Shown: piece after piece, positions 5,210 to 6,518 of the stretch
Position numbering within the stretch: the stretch's first letter is position 1
Layout: each line of letters opens with the position of its first letter
NCBI GenBank assembly: GCA_934255105.1
Contig: CAKQNH010000274.1
Coordinates: 1-6,518 of the forward strand
From: an uncultured Pirellulaceae bacterium
GTDB taxonomy: Bacteria > Planctomycetota > Planctomycetia > Pirellulales > Pirellulaceae
Length of the DNA: 6,518 nucleotides
Direction: 5' to 3'
The notes under the pieces: generated by a model
Databases searched by the model: none
The model's input: the letters and a program-made list of their open reading frames with translations, nothing else
What the model was told of the DNA's origin: nothing
Position numbers and translations under genes: made by a program

Positions 5210-5357
5210 GCCGGTTGTAGGGATTGATGCCGGTTGTAGGGATTGATGCGGGTTGTAGGGGTGATGCCGATTGTAGTGACTGCTGCCGATTTTAGTGACC
5301 GCTGCGGGTTGTAGGGGTGATGCGGGTTGAAGGGGGTGAGGCGGGTTGTAGTGCGCA
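5210..5357. repeat. 18-19-bp G-rich tandem array (eight units)
   Basis: Units start at 5210, 5229, 5248, 5266, 5285, 5304, 5322 and 5341. The first two are identical (GCCGGTTGTAGGGATTGAT); later ones vary, for example GCGGGTTGTAGGGGTGAT. The array is unrelated in sequence to the 15-bp array just upstream. The strand is strongly asymmetric, with G on the plus strand. Confidence 0.88.
5306..5345 (+). other. Potential G-quadruplex
   Basis: Five G-tracts (5306-5308, 5314-5317, 5324-5326, 5332-5336, 5343-5345) are separated by loops of 5, 6, 5 and 6 nt, which satisfies the usual G3+N1-7 pattern. It sits about 120 nt before the next start codon on the coding strand. Formation is untested. Confidence 0.45.
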
Positions 5358-5410
5358 GAGTGCGGCAATCTCTTGTAAATCGACAAATTCTGTGCAGCTT
5401 GCGCGGTAGC

Positions 5411-5458
5411 TGTAAGCCATAAACCTAGGTCGCACAAGATTCCTATGGTTTCCTTACA
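5411..5458 (+). promoter_or_regulatory. Imperfect hairpin just upstream of the start at 5468
   Basis: TGTAAG (5411-5416) pairs with CTTACA (5453-5458), and CCATA (5417-5421) pairs with TATGG (5444-5448) across a 4-nt bulge. The structure ends 9 nt before the ATG and covers the weak ribosome-binding region, so it could affect translation or be a DNA-binding site. Confidence 0.3.
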
Positions 5459-5467
5459 GGCCCACCG

Positions 5468-6518
5468 ATGACCTCTGAACTCCTTACGCCACAACGCACA
5501 ATCACCGAACGCCCGACGACAGAACGCAAGGCGCTAGCGGTCAACCTGGACGCTCGGCGCTACGGTTCCTTTGCTGAAATTGGTGCGGGTCAAGAAGTTG
5601 TCCGCTGGTTCTTTCGCGTGGGTGGCGCGGCTGGCACCATCGCCAAAAGCATGTCTGCCTACGACATGTCGGTCAGCGATGCCATCTACGGGCACTGCGA
5701 ACGCTACGTCTGCCGCCAACGATTGGAAGATATGCTCGAACGCGAGCAGGGGCTGAACCTCGAGAGATTGCGCGAGAGCCGTGGCGATACGACCGCATTC
5801 TTTGCTTTCGCCGATACCGTGTCAGCTCGCAATTTCAGCGGTACTAATGACTGCCACGGCTGGATGGGCATCCGCTTTCAAGCTCATCCACGCGACCAAG
5901 ATAGCCAGATTATCATCCACGTCCGCATGTTGGATACAGAGAATGCACTGCAGCAGGAAGCGTTGGGAATTGTCGGTGTCAATTTGGTCTACGGTGCCTC
6001 CTTCCTCAATCACGAACCAGATCTGCTGATCGAGTCGCTACTGGACAACCTCAGCACACGGCGGATCGAGATCGATATGATCGAATTCTCGGGGATCGCC
6101 TTCCGTCAAGTTGACAATCGAGTCATGAGCTTGCGGCCGGTACAACTCGGGCTCAGCAGCGCGGCCATGTTTTCCGCCAGCGGTGAAGTCTTGCAACCCT
6201 CCGAAGTGCTGTACAAAAAGCCTATCTTGGTCGAACGTGGCAGTTTCCGTCCTTTAACCCACGTCAACGTGGATATGCTGCGCGCGGCGCAGGATAAATT
6301 TCTCAACGAGACCGACGTCGATGCGGAACAAGTGGTCTCGCTGGCCGAAATCACCATGCGCAATTTGCAAGCCAATGGTCAGATCGACCTGCGTGACTTT
6401 CTGGCGCGCGTAGATGTGCTGGCAGCTTGCGGAATGACGGTCTTGATTTCCGACTACTTCGAATATTATCGCTTGGCCGCCTATCTGGCACGCTACACGA
6501 AAAAGCGCATTGGCATCA
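5468..6518 (+). CDS. Conserved soluble protein of unknown function (3' end beyond window)
   Basis: The frame is open from ATG 5468 to the window end, giving 350 residues with no stop, so this is the N-terminal part of a larger protein. An in-frame TAG at 5426-5428 and no other start between make 5468 the only good start. Highly family-like stretches are FAEIGAGQEVVRWFFRVGG (35-53), AAGTIAKSMSAYDM (54-67), FFAFADTVSARNFSGTNDCH (111-130, continuing GWMGIRF), RMLDTENALQQEALGIVGVN (153-172) and LISDYFEYYRLAAYLARYTK (326-345). I recognise this as a conserved family whose members carry inconsistent automatic names, such as TonB-dependent receptor or nucleotide adenylyltransferase, but I cannot support any function. 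There is no signal peptide or transmembrane segment, so a receptor label would be doubtful. Upstream lie the G-rich array and a hairpin. Confidence 0.85.
   Translation, partial: MTSELLTPQRTITERPTTERKALAVNLDARRYGSFAEIGAGQEVVRWFFRVGGAAGTIAKSMSAYDMSVSDAIYGHCERYVCRQRLEDMLEREQGLNLERLRESRGDTTAFFAFADTVSARNFSGTNDCHGWMGIRFQAHPRDQDSQIIIHVRMLDTENALQQEALGIVGVNLVYGASFLNHEPDLLIESLLDNLSTRRIEIDMIEFSGIAFRQVDNRVMSLRPVQLGLSSAAMFSASGEVLQPSEVLYKKPILVERGSFRPLTHVNVDMLRAAQDKFLNETDVDAEQVVSLAEITMRNLQANGQIDLRDFLARVDVLAACGMTVLISDYFEYYRLAAYLARYTKKRIGI

Larger units (their letters stand above)
4874..5467. other. Repeat-rich intergenic region
   Basis: No convincing gene lies here. After the histone-like gene come a 6-bp hairpin GCGATG-CTCGA-CATCGC (4889-4905, no T-run) and a GCCGC-TTC-GCGGC hairpin (4961-4973). 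A REP-like copy (4993-5049) with a 15-bp tandem tail (to 5155) follows, then an 18-19-bp G-rich array (5210-5357) and a hairpin-bearing leader for the next gene. Open frames in this stretch arise because the 15-bp period is a multiple of three. Confidence 0.7.

Noticed and set aside
4880..5227. Plus-strand 115-codon frame with ATKCK pentapeptide repeats
   Set aside because: The frame runs through REP-like DNA and a 15-bp array whose period keeps several frames open on both strands. There is no ribosome site and no homology that I recognise. The same repeat occurs at 1-233 without such a frame.
5036..5357. CRISPR array
   Set aside because: Both arrays are contiguous tandem repeats with no unique spacers, the units are too short, and no cas gene is present.
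4991..5494. Minus-strand 167-codon frame with FAFSG and LQPA repeats
   Set aside because: It is produced entirely by the two tandem arrays and overlaps the start of the conserved gene at 5468.

Overview
The window looks like chromosomal DNA from a planctomycete, probably a Pirellulaceae relative. This is an inference from three things: a small lysine/alanine-rich histone-like protein with an N-terminus starting MTITRVG, dispersed GTAG-type palindromic repeats, and generally weak Shine-Dalgarno signals. No single marker proves it. I see no rRNA, tRNA, CRISPR array or transposase gene.

Layout. Positions 1-233 hold an array of palindromic repeats. Positions 233-2579 carry a minus-strand cluster, read in the order miaA (tRNA A37 dimethylallyltransferase), a PlsC-type membrane acyltransferase, and a small NTF2-fold protein of the CaMKII-association-domain type. 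The last two overlap by four bases (ATGA). A hexameric tandem repeat fills the miaA-acyltransferase gap and runs into the miaA stop codon. A 151-bp divergent region separates miaA from the plus-strand pair hisE-hisG (2731-3949), which overlap by 8 nt and encode the enzymes for steps two and one of histidine biosynthesis.

Positions 3950-4486 are non-coding but highly structured. They contain a MITE-like segment bounded by a 20-bp perfect (about 25-bp imperfect) inverted repeat. Four mutually pairing segments follow, the last pair forming a terminator-like hairpin followed by T7. Next come GAGCGCGATG direct repeats, then a promoter-like pair enclosed by a 9-bp inverted repeat built on GTTGCGC. 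This leads into the histone-like gene at 4487-4873.

Positions 4874-5467 are again repeat-rich. A 57-nt stretch is identical to positions 4-60, its tail is amplified as a 15-bp tandem array, and an eight-unit array of an 18-19-bp G-rich repeat follows with a G-quadruplex-type pattern. From 5468 to the end of the window runs the 5' part (350 codons, no stop reached) of a conserved soluble protein of unknown function.

Functionally the genes are mostly housekeeping: tRNA modification, phospholipid acylation, histidine biosynthesis and nucleoid proteins. The least ordinary material is the regulatory-looking DNA before the histone-like gene and the two related repeat arrays flanking a roughly 5-kb segment in direct orientation.
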